Positions 8,496 through 22,280 of a DNA stretch of 64,000 nt are shown here, piece by piece. Below the pieces are notes generated by a model that was not told the DNA's origin, did no database searches, and saw nothing but the letters and a program-made list of their open reading frames with translations. The translations under genes were made by a program, and so were the position numbers. Location: positions 496,305 to 560,304 of the forward strand of contig NZ_FUWJ01000002.1 of NCBI RefSeq assembly GCF_900167455.1, in the 5' to 3' direction. The number at the start of each line of letters is the position of its first letter. The stretch's first letter is position 1. This DNA is from Enhydrobacter aerosaccus (lineage in GTDB: Bacteria > Pseudomonadota > Alphaproteobacteria > Reyranellales > Reyranellaceae).

Positions 8496-9908
8496 TCAGA
8501 GGTGGATCGGCTTGTCCCAGGCGGCCAGCGCCGCCTCCTTCATCGCCTCGTTGACCGTGGGATGGGCGTGGCAGACGCGGCCGATATCCTCGGCGGAGGC
8601 CGAGAACTCCATGGCCAGTGCCGCCTCGGCAATCATGGTGCCGGCCTCGGCGCCGATGATGTGCACGCCCAGCACCTGGTCCGTGGCCTTGTCGGCCAGC
8701 ACCTTCACGAAGCCCTCGGTGGCGCCGTTGGCGCGGCTGCGCGGATCGGCGGTGAAAGGATACTTGCCGATCTTGTAGGCGATGCCGGCGGCCTTGAGCT
8801 GCTCCTCGGTCTTGCCCACCCACGCCACCTCGGGCTGGGTGTAGATGATCGACGGCACCAGGTCCCAGTTCACATGGCCCTTCTGGCCAGCCAGAGTCTC
8901 GACACAGGCGACACCGTCTTCGCTCGCTTTGTGCGCAAGCATCGGCCCGTCAATCACGTCGCCGATCGCATAGATGCCGGGAACCGAAGTCTGGAAATGC
9001 GCGTCGACCTCGATGCGGCCACGGGCGGTCAGCTTCACGCCGGCCTTGTCGAGGCCAAGTCCTTCGACGCACGGCCGCCGTCCGATCGACACCAGCACGA
9101 CATCGGCCTCGAGCGTCTCGGCCGCGCCGCCCTTGGCCGGCTCGATCGTCAACGTGACGCCGCTCGCGGTCGTCTCGGCCTTAGTCACCTTGGAACCGAG
9201 CTTGAACTTCAGCCCCTGCTTCGCCAGCGCCCGCTGGAAGTGCTTGGTCACCTCGTCGTCGACGCCGGGCACGATGCGGTCGAGGAATTCGACCACCGTC
9301 ACGTCGGCGCCCAGCCGGCGCCACACCGACCCCAGCTCGAGGCCGATGATGCCGCCGCCCACCACGACCAGGCGCTTCGGCACTTCGCCGAGTTCCAGCG
9401 CGCCGGTCGAGGAGACGATCTTCTTCTCGTCGACGGTGACACCCGGCAGCGGCATCACTTCGGAACCGGAGGCGATCAGGACGTTGCGGGTCGACAGCGT
9501 CTCGGTCACGGCGCCATCGGCGCCCAGCACGGCGACCGAGCCCGCCTTCTCGATGCGGCCGGTACCGGTGAACCAGGCGATCTTGTTCTTCTTGAACAGG
9601 AAGGCGACGCCCTTGGTGGTCGCCTCGACGACATCCGCCTTGCGCTTCATGAGCTGGGCGAAGTCGAGCTTGGGGGGGGCAAGCTGGATGCCATGCACGG
9701 CGAGATCGTGCCCGGCCTGTTCGAACAGATGCGAGGATTGCAGCAGGGCCTTGGACGGGATGCAACCCACGTTGAGGCAAGTGCCGCCCAGGGTCGCGCG
9801 CTTCTCGATCACCGCGACCTTCATGCCGAGCTGCGCCGCGCGGATCGCCGCCACATAGCCGCCCGGACCGGCACCGATCACGACGAGATCAAAGGTTTCG
9901 TTTGCCAT
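8496..9908 (-). CDS. lpd: Dihydrolipoyl dehydrogenase (E3)
   Basis: This 470-residue FAD flavoprotein reoxidises dihydrolipoamide in the 2-oxoglutarate dehydrogenase complex. The FAD-binding GAGPGGYVAAIRAAQLG, the redox disulfide in GGTCLNVGCIPSKALL, an NAD-binding GGGIIGLELGSVW, ATGDV-like AIGDVIDGPMLAHKASEDG and the catalytic HAHPTVNEA pair are all in place. Full length. It is last in the mdh-suc-odh cluster, 125 bases after odhB, with an interspersed hairpin in the gap. Confidence 0.97.
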   Translation of the reverse strand: MANETFDLVVIGAGPGGYVAAIRAAQLGMKVAVIEKRATLGGTCLNVGCIPSKALLQSSHLFEQAGHDLAVHGIQLAPPKLDFAQLMKRKADVVEATTKGVAFLFKKNKIAWFTGTGRIEKAGSVAVLGADGAVTETLSTRNVLIASGSEVMPLPGVTVDEKKIVSSTGALELGEVPKRLVVVGGGIIGLELGSVWRRLGADVTVVEFLDRIVPGVDDEVTKHFQRALAKQGLKFKLGSKVTKAETTASGVTLTIEPAKGGAAETLEADVVLVSIGRRPCVEGLGLDKAGVKLTARGRIEVDAHFQTSVPGIYAIGDVIDGPMLAHKASEDGVACVETLAGQKGHVNWDLVPSIIYTQPEVAWVGKTEEQLKAAGIAYKIGKYPFTADPRSRANGATEGFVKVLADKATDQVLGVHIIGAEAGTMIAEAALAMEFSASAEDIGRVCHAHPTVNEAMKEAALAAWDKPIHL

Positions 9909-9936
9909 GGCGCTACACTGCCTGATCCACTCTCGC

Positions 9937-10008
9937 TGTCATCCCGAGCGTGGCGAGGGATCTTTCGCCGCGCCCGAACAAGGATCCCTCGCTTCGCTCG
10001 GGATGACA
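9937..10008. repeat. Interspersed palindromic repeat (REP-like)
   Basis: Inverted arms of 26 bases, with two mismatches, run TGTCATCCCGAGCG... on one side and ...CGCTCGGGATGACA on the other. They fill most of the odhB-lpd gap. The same core occurs at 61011, 62049 and 62165. A role in mRNA stability or attenuation between the two genes is possible but unproven. Confidence 0.8.
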
Positions 10009-10033
10009 CCGAGCGCGAGGCAACACAAGTGCC

Positions 10034-11272
10034 TCAGACCCCGAGCAGCAGCCGCTCGGGATCCTCGATGCATTCCTTCACGCGCACCAGGAACAGCACC
10101 GCCTCGCGGCCGTCGATGATGCGATGATCGTATGACAGGGCGAGGTACATCATCGGCCGCACCTTGATCTCGCCGCCGACCACCATTGGCCGCTGCTGGA
10201 TCTTGTGCATGCCGAGGATGCCGGACTGCGGCGGGTTCAGGATCGGCGTCGACATCAGCGAGCCGTAGACGCCGCCATTGGAGATGGTGAAGGTGCCGCC
10301 GGTCAGGTCGGCAATCGACAGCTTGCCGTCGCGTGCCTTGCGGCCGAGATCGGCAATGCCCTTCTCGATCCCGCCGAAGGACAGCGCATCGGCGTCGCGC
10401 AGCACCGGCACGACCAAGCCCTGCGGCGTGCCGACGGCAACACCGATATCGTAGTAGTTCTTGTAGACGAGCTCGTCGCCCTCGATCTCAGCATTGACCG
10501 CCGGCAGCTCCTTGAGCGCGGCGATGCAGGCCTTCACGAAGAACGACATGAAGCCGAGGCGGGCGCCATGCTTCTTCTCGAAATCGTCCTTCAGCCGCTC
10601 GCGCAGCGCCATGACGTTGGTCATGTCCACCTCGTTGAAGGTGGTGAGCATGGCGGCCGTGTTCTGCGCTTCCTTGAGACGATTGGCGATGGTGCGGCGC
10701 AGACGCGTCATGCGCACGCGCTCCTCGCGATCGGCGCGCAGGCGCGGACCGGCCGGCACCGCCGGCTTCGCGGCAGGTGCGGCGCTCGGCGCCGAGACGG
10801 ACTGCAGCGCCGACAGGATGTCGGCCTTGGTGGCGCGGCCTTCCTTGCCGGTTGGCTGGATCGCGGCGGCGAGAATGCCCTTCTCTTCGGCGAGCTTGCG
10901 CGCGGCCGGACCCGAGGCCGCGAGGTTGGCGCCTTGGGCTGGCGGCGCCGCGGCGGGTGCCAGAGCGGGCTTCGGCGGCGGGGGAGCGGCAGGTGCGGAA
11001 GTCCCGGCCGGCTTCGCAGGCGCGGCACCACCGGCACCAGCCTCGATGTGGCAGAGCACGCCGCCCACCTGGACGGTGGCGCCTTCCGCCACGGCCAGAT
11101 CGGCCATGGTTCCGGCCACCGTCGCATTGACCTCGACCGTAACCTTGTCGGTCTCCAGCTCGCACAACGGCTGGTCTATCGCCACCGCGTCGCCCGCCTT
11201 CACCAGCCACTTGGCGACGGTCGCTTCGGTGACCGATTCACCCAGTGCAGGGACCTTGATTTCGACGGCCAT
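10034..11272 (-). CDS. odhB: 2-oxoglutarate dehydrogenase E2, dihydrolipoyl succinyltransferase
   Basis: This 412-residue E2 forms the core of the 2-oxoglutarate dehydrogenase complex. The N-terminal lipoyl domain carries the modified Lys in [13 protein letters not shown]. An Ala-Pro-rich linker follows (about 85-125), then the peripheral subunit-binding domain ([14 protein letters not shown], about 120-160). The C-terminal acyltransferase domain ends with the active-site [12 protein letters not shown]. The Ala-Pro linker is long, as usual in alphaproteobacteria. It is 40 bases downstream of odhA. Confidence 0.97.
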   Translation of the reverse strand: MAVEIKVPALGESVTEATVAKWLVKAGDAVAIDQPLCELETDKVTVEVNATVAGTMADLAVAEGATVQVGGVLCHIEAGAGGAAPAKPAGTSAPAAPPPPKPALAPAAAPPAQGANLAASGPAARKLAEEKGILAAAIQPTGKEGRATKADILSALQSVSAPSAAPAAKPAVPAGPRLRADREERVRMTRLRRTIANRLKEAQNTAAMLTTFNEVDMTNVMALRERLKDDFEKKHGARLGFMSFFVKACIAALKELPAVNAEIEGDELVYKNYYDIGVAVGTPQGLVVPVLRDADALSFGGIEKGIADLGRKARDGKLSIADLTGGTFTISNGGVYGSLMSTPILNPPQSGILGMHKIQQRPMVVGGEIKVRPMMYLALSYDHRIIDGREAVLFLVRVKECIEDPERLLLGV

Positions 11273-11312
11273 GTCTCTAAACCCTCCTCGCTCGCGGCTC
11301 CGCTGTCCGTTT

Positions 11313-14213
<2,901 letters not shown>

Positions 14214-14233
14214 TGATCTGAACTCCTCTTCCT

Positions 14234-14319
14234 CCTCTCCCCGAAGAGGAAAGGACGAGTGAGGGGAAACTAAGGCCGAAGCCTCCCCTCACCTGGCCTC
14301 TTCCCATCAAGAAGAGAGG
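14234..14319. repeat. Inverted repeat in the odhA-sucD gap
   Basis: Two imperfect arms (about 14234-14266 and 14284-14319) contain GAGTGAGGGG opposite CCCCTCACCTGG and purine-rich GAAGAGGAA opposite CCTCTTCCC. It resembles interspersed hairpins found between genes of high-GC bacteria and could cause partial termination or protect the upstream sucCD messenger. Confidence 0.55.
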
Positions 14320-14332
14320 AACCTGAAGCGAC

Positions 14333-15208
14333 TCAGCCCTTCATTGCCTTAAGCATTTCCTCGCCCAGGGCGGCCGGCGAATCGGCGACCCTGATGCCAG
14401 CCGCGCGCATGGCAGCGACCTTGAACTCGGCCGTGTCGTTGCCGCCCGAAATCACGGCGCCGGCATGACCCATGCGGCGGCCCGGCGGAGCGGTACGGCC
14501 GGCAATGAAGCCCACGATCGGCTTCTTGGTCTTGGAAGCCTTGATGAACTCGGCGCCCTTGACCTCGGCGTCACCGCCGATCTCGCCGATCATGATGACG
14601 CCCTCGGTCTCGGGGTCGGCCAGCAGCATCTCCAGGCACTCGACGAAGTTGGTGCCGTTGACCGGGTCACCGCCGATGCCGATGCAGGTCGTCTGGCCGA
14701 GGCCCGCCGCCGTGGTCTGGGCCACGGCCTCGTAGGTGAGCGTGCCGGAGCGGGAGACGATGCCGATCTTGCCGCGCTTGTGGATGTGGCCCGGCATGAT
14801 GCCGATCTTGCACTCGCCCGGGGTGATGACACCCGGGCAGTTGGGCCCGATCAGGCGCGACTTGGAGCCGGTCAGCGCCCGCTTCACCTTCACCATGTCG
14901 AGCACCGGAATGCCCTCGGTGATGCAGACGATGAGCGGGATTTCCGAGTCGATGGCTTCGAGGATCGAATCGGCCGCGAACGGCGGCGGCACGTAGATCA
15001 CCGACGCGGTGCAGCCGGTCTTGTCGACCGCCTCGGCCACGGTGTTGAACACCGGCAGGTCGAGATGCGTGGTGCCGCCTTTGCCCGGCGTCACGCCGCC
15101 CACCATCTTGGTGCCGTAGGCGATCGCCTGCTCGCTGTGGAAGGTACCCTGGGCGCCGGTGATGCCCTGGCAGATGACTTTCGTGTTCTTGTCGACCAGG
15201 ACGGCCAT
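14333..15208 (-). CDS. sucD: Succinyl-CoA synthetase, alpha subunit
   Basis: This 291-residue subunit binds CoA and carries the phosphohistidine in the ADP-forming succinyl-CoA synthetase. The CoA-binding Rossmann part includes [14 protein letters not shown] and the segment with PPPFAADSI. The active-site His lies in [14 protein letters not shown] near residue 246. [10 protein letters not shown] is also typical. Its ATG shares one base with the sucC stop, so the two subunits are translationally coupled. Confidence 0.97.
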   Translation of the reverse strand: MAVLVDKNTKVICQGITGAQGTFHSEQAIAYGTKMVGGVTPGKGGTTHLDLPVFNTVAEAVDKTGCTASVIYVPPPFAADSILEAIDSEIPLIVCITEGIPVLDMVKVKRALTGSKSRLIGPNCPGVITPGECKIGIMPGHIHKRGKIGIVSRSGTLTYEAVAQTTAAGLGQTTCIGIGGDPVNGTNFVECLEMLLADPETEGVIMIGEIGGDAEVKGAEFIKASKTKKPIVGFIAGRTAPPGRRMGHAGAVISGGNDTAEFKVAAMRAAGIRVADSPAALGEEMLKAMKG

Positions 15209-16404
15209 TAGTTCGACTCCTTGACCGCCTTGACGATCTTTTCCGCCGCATCGGCGAGATTCTCAGCCGACGTGATCTTGAGCCCGGATTCCTTGAGGAT
15301 CTTCTTGCCGAGATCGACGTTGGTGCCCTCGAGCCGCACGACCAGCGGCACGTGCAGGTTGACCTCTCGGGCCGCCGCGACCACGCCTTCGGCGATGACG
15401 TCGCAGCGCATGATGCCGCCGAAGATGTTGACCAGGATGCCTTCGACGTTGGGATCCTTGAGGATGATCTTGAACGCCGCCGTGACGCGCTCCTTGGTAG
15501 CGCCGCCGCCGACATCGAGGAAATTCGCCGGCGCCGAGCCGTAGAGCTTGATGATGTCCATGGTCGCCATGGCAAGGCCGGCACCGTTCACCATGCAGCC
15601 GATCTGGCCATCGAGCTTGACGTAGTTCAGCGCGTACTTGGCGGCCTCGGTCTCGGCCGGGTCTTCCTCATCGACATCGCGCAGGTCCTCCAGCTCCTTG
15701 TGCCGGTAGAGCGCGTTGTCGTCGAAGTTCATCTTGGCATCGAGGGCGACCACGTCGCCGGCGCCGGTCACGACCAGCGGATTGATCTCGATCAGCGAGC
15801 AGTCGAGGTCGACGAAGGCCTTGTACAGGCCGCCCAGCAGGGCGACGAAGTTGTTCACCTGCTTGCCGGTGAGGCCAAGCGCGAAGGCGATCTTGCGGCC
15901 CTGATAACCCTGATAGCCGGCGGCCGGATCGATCGCCTGCTTGACGATCTTCTCGGGCGTCTGGTGCGCCACGGTCTCGATGTCCATGCCGCCTTCGGTC
16001 GAAGCGACGACGGAGATGCGGCCCACGGCGCGATCGACCAGCAGCGAGATATAGAGCTCGCGCTTGATGTCGCAGCCTTCCTCGATATAGAGGCGCTTCA
16101 CCGTCTTGCCGACGGGACCAGTCTGCTTGGTGACGAGGTCGTGGCCGAGCATGGCGGCGGCGCTGGCGCCGACCTCCTCGATCGACTTCACGACGCGCAC
16201 GCCGCCCTTGCCGTTGGGATCGTCCTTGAACTTGCCGGCGCCGCGGCCGCCGGCATGGATCTGCGCCTTCACCACGGTGACGGGGCTGCCCAGTTTGCGG
16301 GCAACATCCATCGCCTCGTCCTTGGTATAGGCAACGCCCCCTTTCAGCAGGGGGACGGCGAACTTCGCCAAGAGGGTCTTGGCCTGATATTCATGAATAT
16401 TCAT
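15208..16404 (-). CDS. sucC: Succinyl-CoA synthetase, beta subunit
   Basis: This 398-residue ATP-grasp subunit binds nucleotide and succinate and forms the alpha-beta enzyme with Suc[21 protein letters not shown] at the start, [37 protein letters not shown] and [15 protein letters not shown] are conserved landmarks. Length is normal. The 165 bases upstream separate it from mdh and hold a weak terminator-like hairpin, so a promoter of its own is likely. Confidence 0.97.
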   Translation of the reverse strand: MNIHEYQAKTLLAKFAVPLLKGGVAYTKDEAMDVARKLGSPVTVVKAQIHAGGRGAGKFKDDPNGKGGVRVVKSIEEVGASAAAMLGHDLVTKQTGPVGKTVKRLYIEEGCDIKRELYISLLVDRAVGRISVVASTEGGMDIETVAHQTPEKIVKQAIDPAAGYQGYQGRKIAFALGLTGKQVNNFVALLGGLYKAFVDLDCSLIEINPLVVTGAGDVVALDAKMNFDDNALYRHKELEDLRDVDEEDPAETEAAKYALNYVKLDGQIGCMVNGAGLAMATMDIIKLYGSAPANFLDVGGGATKERVTAAFKIILKDPNVEGILVNIFGGIMRCDVIAEGVVAAAREVNLHVPLVVRLEGTNVDLGKKILKESGLKITSAENLADAAEKIVKAVKESN

Positions 16405-16543
16405 GGAGTCCTATCGTTCGGGACCGGTGCAAAAAGCGTGCGCAACACTTGAGTTGCAAAACGCTACTCACTCGAACCTGCGGCACTGTATGCGCGCCGC
16501 AGGGCCTTTGCAACGATGGACTGATGATCGTTCGGAGTCCGAT

Positions 16544-16566
16544 CAAAAATACGCAGATATACTGCG
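16544..16566 (-). terminator. Weak hairpin with T-run after mdh
   Basis: On the minus strand, three bases past the mdh stop, CGCAG-TATAT-CTGCG is followed by TATTTTT. The stem is only five pairs, so termination would be partial and some mdh transcripts could continue into sucCD. Confidence 0.4.
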
Positions 16567-16568
16567 AA

Positions 16569-17630
<1,062 letters not shown>

Positions 17631-17766
17631 TTATCGGGACACCGAATACGAGGACTGGCGCGGATATTTCCCCGACCTGGCGCCGTCTATGTCATACGCC
17701 TGGCCCGACGGACCTGTTGCCGGTCGCGGGCTGGCCCAAGACGGCAACATCGCGAAGGAAATCATC

Positions 17767-18216
17767 ATGTCCAAGGAACAGGACAACAAGGCCGTGGTCG
17801 GTCGCTGGTTCACGGAATTCTGGGGCAATCCCTGGAATCCGAACATCGTCGAGGAACTCGGCGCACCCGATATCCTGTTGCAGTACTCGCTGCATGCGCC
17901 GCGGCGAGGACGGGAAGATGTGAAGCAGTTCATGATCGGCTTCCGCGAAGCCTTTCCGGATCTGGGCTTCGAGGGCGCAGCGGATCTCATCGCCGAAGGA
18001 GACTATGTGGTCGGCCGCTGGCAAGGCGGCGGCACGCACACCGGGCCGGCCTTCAGCGATTTCCTTTTCGGGTCGCTGCCCGCCCGGTCCGGTCGGAAGA
18101 TGTCCTTCACCGGCACCACGGTGCTGCGCGTCGCGAACGGCCTGATCGCCGAGGAGATCGGCCTCGACGATGGCGTGACGGCACTCCAGCAGCTTGGCCT
18201 CATGAAGGCGGCCTGA
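17767..18216 (+). CDS. SnoaL-like ester cyclase family protein
   Basis: This 149-residue protein has the SnoaL/NTF2-like alpha+beta barrel signature: WFTEFWGNPWNPNIVEELG, then DVKQFMIGFREAFPDL, and the C-terminal strand pattern GRKMSFTGTTVLRVANGLI. The family includes polyketide cyclases and many proteins of unknown role. I chose the ATG at 17767 because GAAGGAA lies at proper distance; an upstream ATG at 17689 would add 26 residues of unlikely sequence. It is divergent from mdh. Function unknown. Confidence 0.8.
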   Translation: MSKEQDNKAVVGRWFTEFWGNPWNPNIVEELGAPDILLQYSLHAPRRGREDVKQFMIGFREAFPDLGFEGAADLIAEGDYVVGRWQGGGTHTGPAFSDFLFGSLPARSGRKMSFTGTTVLRVANGLIAEEIGLDDGVTALQQLGLMKAA

Positions 18217-18235
18217 GCGACCGCCAGCACCGTCG

Positions 18236-18266
18236 CCTCCTCCATCGCACCGGCCGGTGGAGGAGG
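18236..18266. terminator. Hairpin between convergent genes
   Basis: CCTCCTCCA (18236-18244) pairs perfectly with TGGAGGAGG (18258-18266) across a 13-base loop. It lies between the SnoaL-like gene and the convergent hydrolase gene, so it may terminate both. A T-run is lacking. Confidence 0.4.
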
Positions 18267-18267
18267 A

Positions 18268-19128
18268 TCAGATCGGATGCCGCTTGAAATGCTGCAGCAT
18301 CAGATCCGTGGCCCGGGCGGCGGCCTGATCCATGACGAAATGGCCGACGCCCGGCAGGACTTCCATCGCATAAGCGGCGCTGACGAACTCCCGAGTGCCA
18401 TGAGCGGCATCGGGACCGACCGTGGCATCGGCATCACCCCAGACATAGAGCGTCGGCACCCGGATCACGCCGATATCGGCCGCCAATCCCTTGTTCGAAC
18501 GATACCAGGCAAGCGCCGCCTCGAGTGCGTCGGGATGGCCCAGGACGCCCAGATGCTCCTCGATGGCCGCGTCGGGCACGCCTTGCGAGGCGAGGTTGCG
18601 ACGGAGGCGGCGCGCACCGTCTTCGAGCAACATGGGTCCGGTCTGCGGTTCGAGGAACTTGCGATGGTGTCGAGAGCGATGCTTCTGGTCGCCGTCCTCT
18701 TTCAGAAGCGCCCGTCGGAACGACGAGGGATGCGGCCGCGACAGGATGGTGAGCGAGGCGAGCCGATCCGGATGCCGACCGGCCACACCCCAGGCGACCT
18801 GTCCGCCCCAGTCATGACCGACGAGATGGAATCGGCGGCCGGCCGCGCCGGACGCATCGGCAATATCGATGGCATCGCCGATCAGCTTGTCGAACGCATA
18901 GTTCGCCAGATCCGCTGGGTCCGGTCGGGCCCCTGGCGAATAGCCACGCTGATCGGGCGCAATCGCCCGATAACCGGCCTGCGCCAAGGCCGGTAGCGCT
19001 GCCTGCCAGCTATGCCGGGACTCCGGAAAGCCGTGAAGCAGGAGAACAAGATCGCCGCCGGCAGGGCCAGCGGAGTCGATCGTGAAAGTGAGCCCTGAAC
19101 GGGTCTTGAGGTCGAGCGTTTCCACCAT
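18268..19128 (-). CDS. Alpha/beta hydrolase, epoxide hydrolase-like
   Basis: This 286-residue alpha/beta hydrolase has the oxyanion segment HGFPESRHSW and an Asp nucleophile in GHDWGGQVAW. The second acid lies in YVWGDADATVG and the catalytic His in PGVGHFVMDQ. Asp at the nucleophile elbow, together with the HGFPE motif, points to the epoxide hydrolase/haloalkane dehalogenase branch. The substrate is unknown. It starts four bases after the stop of the dienelactone hydrolase gene, so the two form an operon. Confidence 0.88.
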   Translation of the reverse strand: MVETLDLKTRSGLTFTIDSAGPAGGDLVLLLHGFPESRHSWQAALPALAQAGYRAIAPDQRGYSPGARPDPADLANYAFDKLIGDAIDIADASGAAGRRFHLVGHDWGGQVAWGVAGRHPDRLASLTILSRPHPSSFRRALLKEDGDQKHRSRHHRKFLEPQTGPMLLEDGARRLRRNLASQGVPDAAIEEHLGVLGHPDALEAALAWYRSNKGLAADIGVIRVPTLYVWGDADATVGPDAAHGTREFVSAAYAMEVLPGVGHFVMDQAAARATDLMLQHFKRHPI

Positions 19129-19132
19129 CCAC

Positions 19133-20014
19133 TCAGGTTACACCGTTCGCCTTGAACCAGGCGAGGCAGCGCTTCCAGCCGTCTTCCGCCGCTTCCTTGC
19201 GATAGGACGGCCGGTAGTCTGCGTTGAAAGCGTGCGGTGCATCCGGATAGACGTGGATCTGCGACTTGGCCGCGGCCGGATTCCCGGAATCCTTGAGAGC
19301 GGCGCGCATCTTCTCGACCTGTTCCTGCGGGATGCCGGGATCGGCTCCGCCATAGAGGCCGAGAACGGGCCCGTGCAGTTGCTTCACCACATCGGGCGGA
19401 TTGTTCGGCGTATTCGCTGACGGCTTGTAGCCGAGCGGTCCGTACCAGGCGACCGCGGCCTTGATCGCCGGATTGTGTGCATCGTAGAGCCAGGCAATGC
19501 GTCCGCCCCAGCAGAAGCCGGTGATGCCGAGCTTCGTCGCGTCCGCCTTGCCTTCGCCCTTGGCGAAGGCGGCGGTCGAATCGAGGTCGTTCATGACCTG
19601 CTCGTCCGGCGTCTGGGACACGAAATCCTTCATCAAGGTCTGGATGTCGCTGACCTTGGTGGCGTCTCCCTTGCGGAAGTAGAGATCCGGCGCGATGGCG
19701 TAGTAGCCGACCTTGGCGAAGCGGCGGCAGATGTCGGCGATGTGGGCATGCACGCCGAAGATCTCCTGTACGACCAGGATCGTGCCGAAGCCCGTCCCGG
19801 AAGCCGGCATGGCCCGATAGGCCATCATCTCCTTGCCGTCCTTGGTCTTCACCTGCACCGTACCGGCGGCAAGGCCATCCGAAGGCGTGACGATCATGGT
19901 CTGTGCCTGGATGGGCTGGGCCGCGAGGGCGAACGTGGTGCCCAACGCCGCTGAGCCGAGCAGGGCGCGGCGCCGCGAGACGATTTGGTCGAACGAGATG
20001 TTGTCGCCGTCCAT
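19133..20014 (-). CDS. Exported dienelactone hydrolase family protein
   Basis: This 293-residue protein belongs to the dienelactone hydrolase family. Residues about 14-37 look like a twin-arginine signal (SRRRALLGSAALGTTFALAA), so it is probably exported. The catalytic Cys is in GFCWGGR; the Asp is likely in YGGADPGIP and the His in PHAFNADYR. VQEIFGVHAHI near the start is a family landmark. It precedes an epoxide-hydrolase-like gene by four bases. Substrate unknown. Confidence 0.88.
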   Translation of the reverse strand: MDGDNISFDQIVSRRRALLGSAALGTTFALAAQPIQAQTMIVTPSDGLAAGTVQVKTKDGKEMMAYRAMPASGTGFGTILVVQEIFGVHAHIADICRRFAKVGYYAIAPDLYFRKGDATKVSDIQTLMKDFVSQTPDEQVMNDLDSTAAFAKGEGKADATKLGITGFCWGGRIAWLYDAHNPAIKAAVAWYGPLGYKPSANTPNNPPDVVKQLHGPVLGLYGGADPGIPQEQVEKMRAALKDSGNPAAAKSQIHVYPDAPHAFNADYRPSYRKEAAEDGWKRCLAWFKANGVT

Positions 20015-20094
20015 ATCAAAGCCTCCTCGGATTGATCCCGCGACGGTATCGCGCGCCAGCCGGCGACGTCGATCACAATCCGGCGAGGTGACAA

Positions 20095-21252
20095 CTACTC
20101 GATATGCTCCAGGGCGAGATATTCGGGACTCTGCATTTCCATCAATCGCGACACGGTACGCTGGAACTCGAACGCGCCATCGCCCTCGACGTAGAGCTTG
20201 TCCGGCGCCGCCGCCGCCGAGCAGATGAACTTCACCTTCCGCTCGTAGAACGAGTCGATCATGGTGACGAAGCGCGCCGCCTTGTCCCGATTGTCCGGCC
20301 CCATCTTCGGGATTTCAGCCAGGATCACGGTATGGAAATGATCGGCGATGCAGAGGAAATCGGCGGCACCCATCGGCTTGGCGCACCAGTCGATATAGTG
20401 CGCCATGGCGACGCCCGGCGCGGCACGCGGCACCTCGACATCCCGCCCCTGCGTGCGCAATACGCGCGGCTCGCCATCGGCACCGCCGGTGAGGGTGCGA
20501 AAGGCCTCGTCGAGCTTCTTGGTCGCCCAGGCACCCAGCGGCGTCAGATAGAGATCGAGATTGCGCATGCGGCCCATGCGGTAATCCTGGGCGCCGCCCA
20601 GTTCCAGGATCTCGAGCCGCTTCTTGATCAGCTCGATGAACGGCAGGAAGCGGTCCCGCTGCAGCCCGTTCTTGTAGAGATCGTCCGGTGCCCGGTTCGA
20701 GGTTGCGATCACCGTCACGCCCGCGTCGAGCAGCGTCTCGAAGAAGCGACCGAGGATCATCGCGTCGGCGATGTTGGTGACCTGGAATTCGTCGAAACAG
20801 AGCAAGCGCGTTTCGCGTGCGATCTCCCGGGCGATCGGAACGATCGTATCCGACTCCGGCGGTGCGCCCTTGGCGGCCAGTTCCTCGCGTCGCCGATGCA
20901 GCCGCTCGTGGACCTCGAGCATGAATTCATGGAAATGGACGCGCCGCTTCTGCGCGACCGGCGCATCGGCGAAGAAGAGATCCATCAACATCGACTTGCC
21001 GCGGCCGACCGGGCCCCAGATGTAGAGCCCGTGCGGTCCGCTTGCCGGCTTTTCCGTGCGGCCGAAGCCGAGTCGCGCGAGGAAGCCGGTCCGGGCTGCT
21101 GGCGCGGACACCGCCCCGAGCTGGTCGTAGATGGCCTGCAGACGCTGAACGACGCGTTCCTGGACAGGATCGGCATGGACCTGCCCCGCGGCGCGGCGGG
21201 CGGCAAGGTTGGCGGCAGGTCCCTTGCCGGTCGTGGGGATATCTGACTCCAT
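20095..21252 (-). CDS. zapE: Cell division ATPase ZapE (AFG1 family)
   Basis: This 385-residue AAA-type ATPase matches the AFG1/ZapE family, linked in Escherichia coli to constriction-stage division. The Walker A motif is YIWGPVGRGKSMLMDLFF and the Walker B box CFDEFQVTNIADAMIL. ATSNRAPDDLYKNGLQRDRF is a family sequence, and the C-terminal HFHTVILAEIPKM stretch is also typical. It is divergent from fmt with 50 bases between. Confidence 0.92.
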   Translation of the reverse strand: MESDIPTTGKGPAANLAARRAAGQVHADPVQERVVQRLQAIYDQLGAVSAPAARTGFLARLGFGRTEKPASGPHGLYIWGPVGRGKSMLMDLFFADAPVAQKRRVHFHEFMLEVHERLHRRREELAAKGAPPESDTIVPIAREIARETRLLCFDEFQVTNIADAMILGRFFETLLDAGVTVIATSNRAPDDLYKNGLQRDRFLPFIELIKKRLEILELGGAQDYRMGRMRNLDLYLTPLGAWATKKLDEAFRTLTGGADGEPRVLRTQGRDVEVPRAAPGVAMAHYIDWCAKPMGAADFLCIADHFHTVILAEIPKMGPDNRDKAARFVTMIDSFYERKVKFICSAAAAPDKLYVEGDGAFEFQRTVSRLMEMQSPEYLALEHIE

Positions 21253-21302
21253 TGCGGGCGATACCTAGCTCACCCGAGCGCGCCTGCCTATAAGATGCGG
21301 CA

Positions 21303-22277
21303 ATGAAGATCGCGTTTCTCGGTACGTCAGCTTTCGCCGTTCCCGCCTTGAAGGCCCTGGTCGAGGCCGGCCATGAGGTGGTGGCGGTCTATACGCGCGC
21401 GCCCAAACCGGCCGGGCGGGGCCAGCAGGAGCGGAAGACGCCCGTGCATCAGACGGCCGACGCGCTGGGCCTGCCCGTTCGCACCCCCAAAAGCCTGCGC
21501 AACGAGGAGGAGGCTGCGGCGTTCAAGGCGCTCGATCTCGATGCCGCCGTGGTGGTCTCCTACGGCCACATCCTGCCGAAGAGCTTTCTCGAAGCACCGG
21601 TGCTGGGCTGCATCAACATCCACGGCTCGCTCCTGCCGCGCTGGCGCGGGGCGGCACCGATCCATCGCGCGCTGCTGGCCGGCGACCCCGAGACCGGTGT
21701 CACGACCATGCGCATGGATGAGGGACTCGATACCGGGCCGATGCTGCTGGCCGAGCGCACGCCGATTTCCGCCGCCGACACGGCGCAGACCGTGCACGAT
21801 CGCCTGGCCGAGATGGGGGCGACGCTGATCGTCTCCACGCTCGATGGCCTCATGCGCAAGACGCTCGAGCCGGTACCGCAGCCTGAGGAAGGCGTTACCT
21901 ACGCCCACAAGCTCGGCAAGGAAGAAGGCCTGCTCGATTGGCGGCGGCCGGCAGCGGAGCTCGAACGCAAGGTGCGGGCCTTCCATCCCTGGCCGGGCAC
22001 GTTCTTCGACGCCCCAAAAGAAGGCGGACTGGAGCGGATCAAGGTTCTCGAAGCCGGCCTGGCCCTGGCCGCCGGTGCAGCCGGCACGCTTATCGTCGGC
22101 CGCGATGGATTTCCGGTCGTCGCCTGCGCCAGCGGTGGCCTGCGCCTGCTGAGGCTGCAGCGTCCCGGCAAGGCGGCGCAAGCGGCGGACGCTTTCCTGC
22201 GCGGCTTCGCGCTGCCCGCGGGCACGGTCCTTCCCTCACCGACCGTCGTGCCGTTCCCGCAGACAAAGCCCGGCTGA
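21303..22277 (+). CDS. fmt: Methionyl-tRNA formyltransferase
   Basis: This 324-residue enzyme formylates initiator Met-tRNA using 10-formyltetrahydrofolate. The start MKIAFLGTSAFAVPALKALV, the catalytic INIHGSLLPRWRGAAPI region with conserved Asn and His, and GVTTMRMDEGLDTGPML are diagnostic. The C-terminal domain includes VRAFHPWPGTFF. Full length. It is three bases upstream of truA, so the two are cotranscribed. A peptide deformylase gene, often adjacent, is not seen here. Confidence 0.96.
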   Translation: MKIAFLGTSAFAVPALKALVEAGHEVVAVYTRAPKPAGRGQQERKTPVHQTADALGLPVRTPKSLRNEEEAAAFKALDLDAAVVVSYGHILPKSFLEAPVLGCINIHGSLLPRWRGAAPIHRALLAGDPETGVTTMRMDEGLDTGPMLLAERTPISAADTAQTVHDRLAEMGATLIVSTLDGLMRKTLEPVPQPEEGVTYAHKLGKEEGLLDWRRPAAELERKVRAFHPWPGTFFDAPKEGGLERIKVLEAGLALAAGAAGTLIVGRDGFPVVACASGGLRLLRLQRPGKAAQAADAFLRGFALPAGTVLPSPTVVPFPQTKPG

Positions 22278-22280
22278 TCC

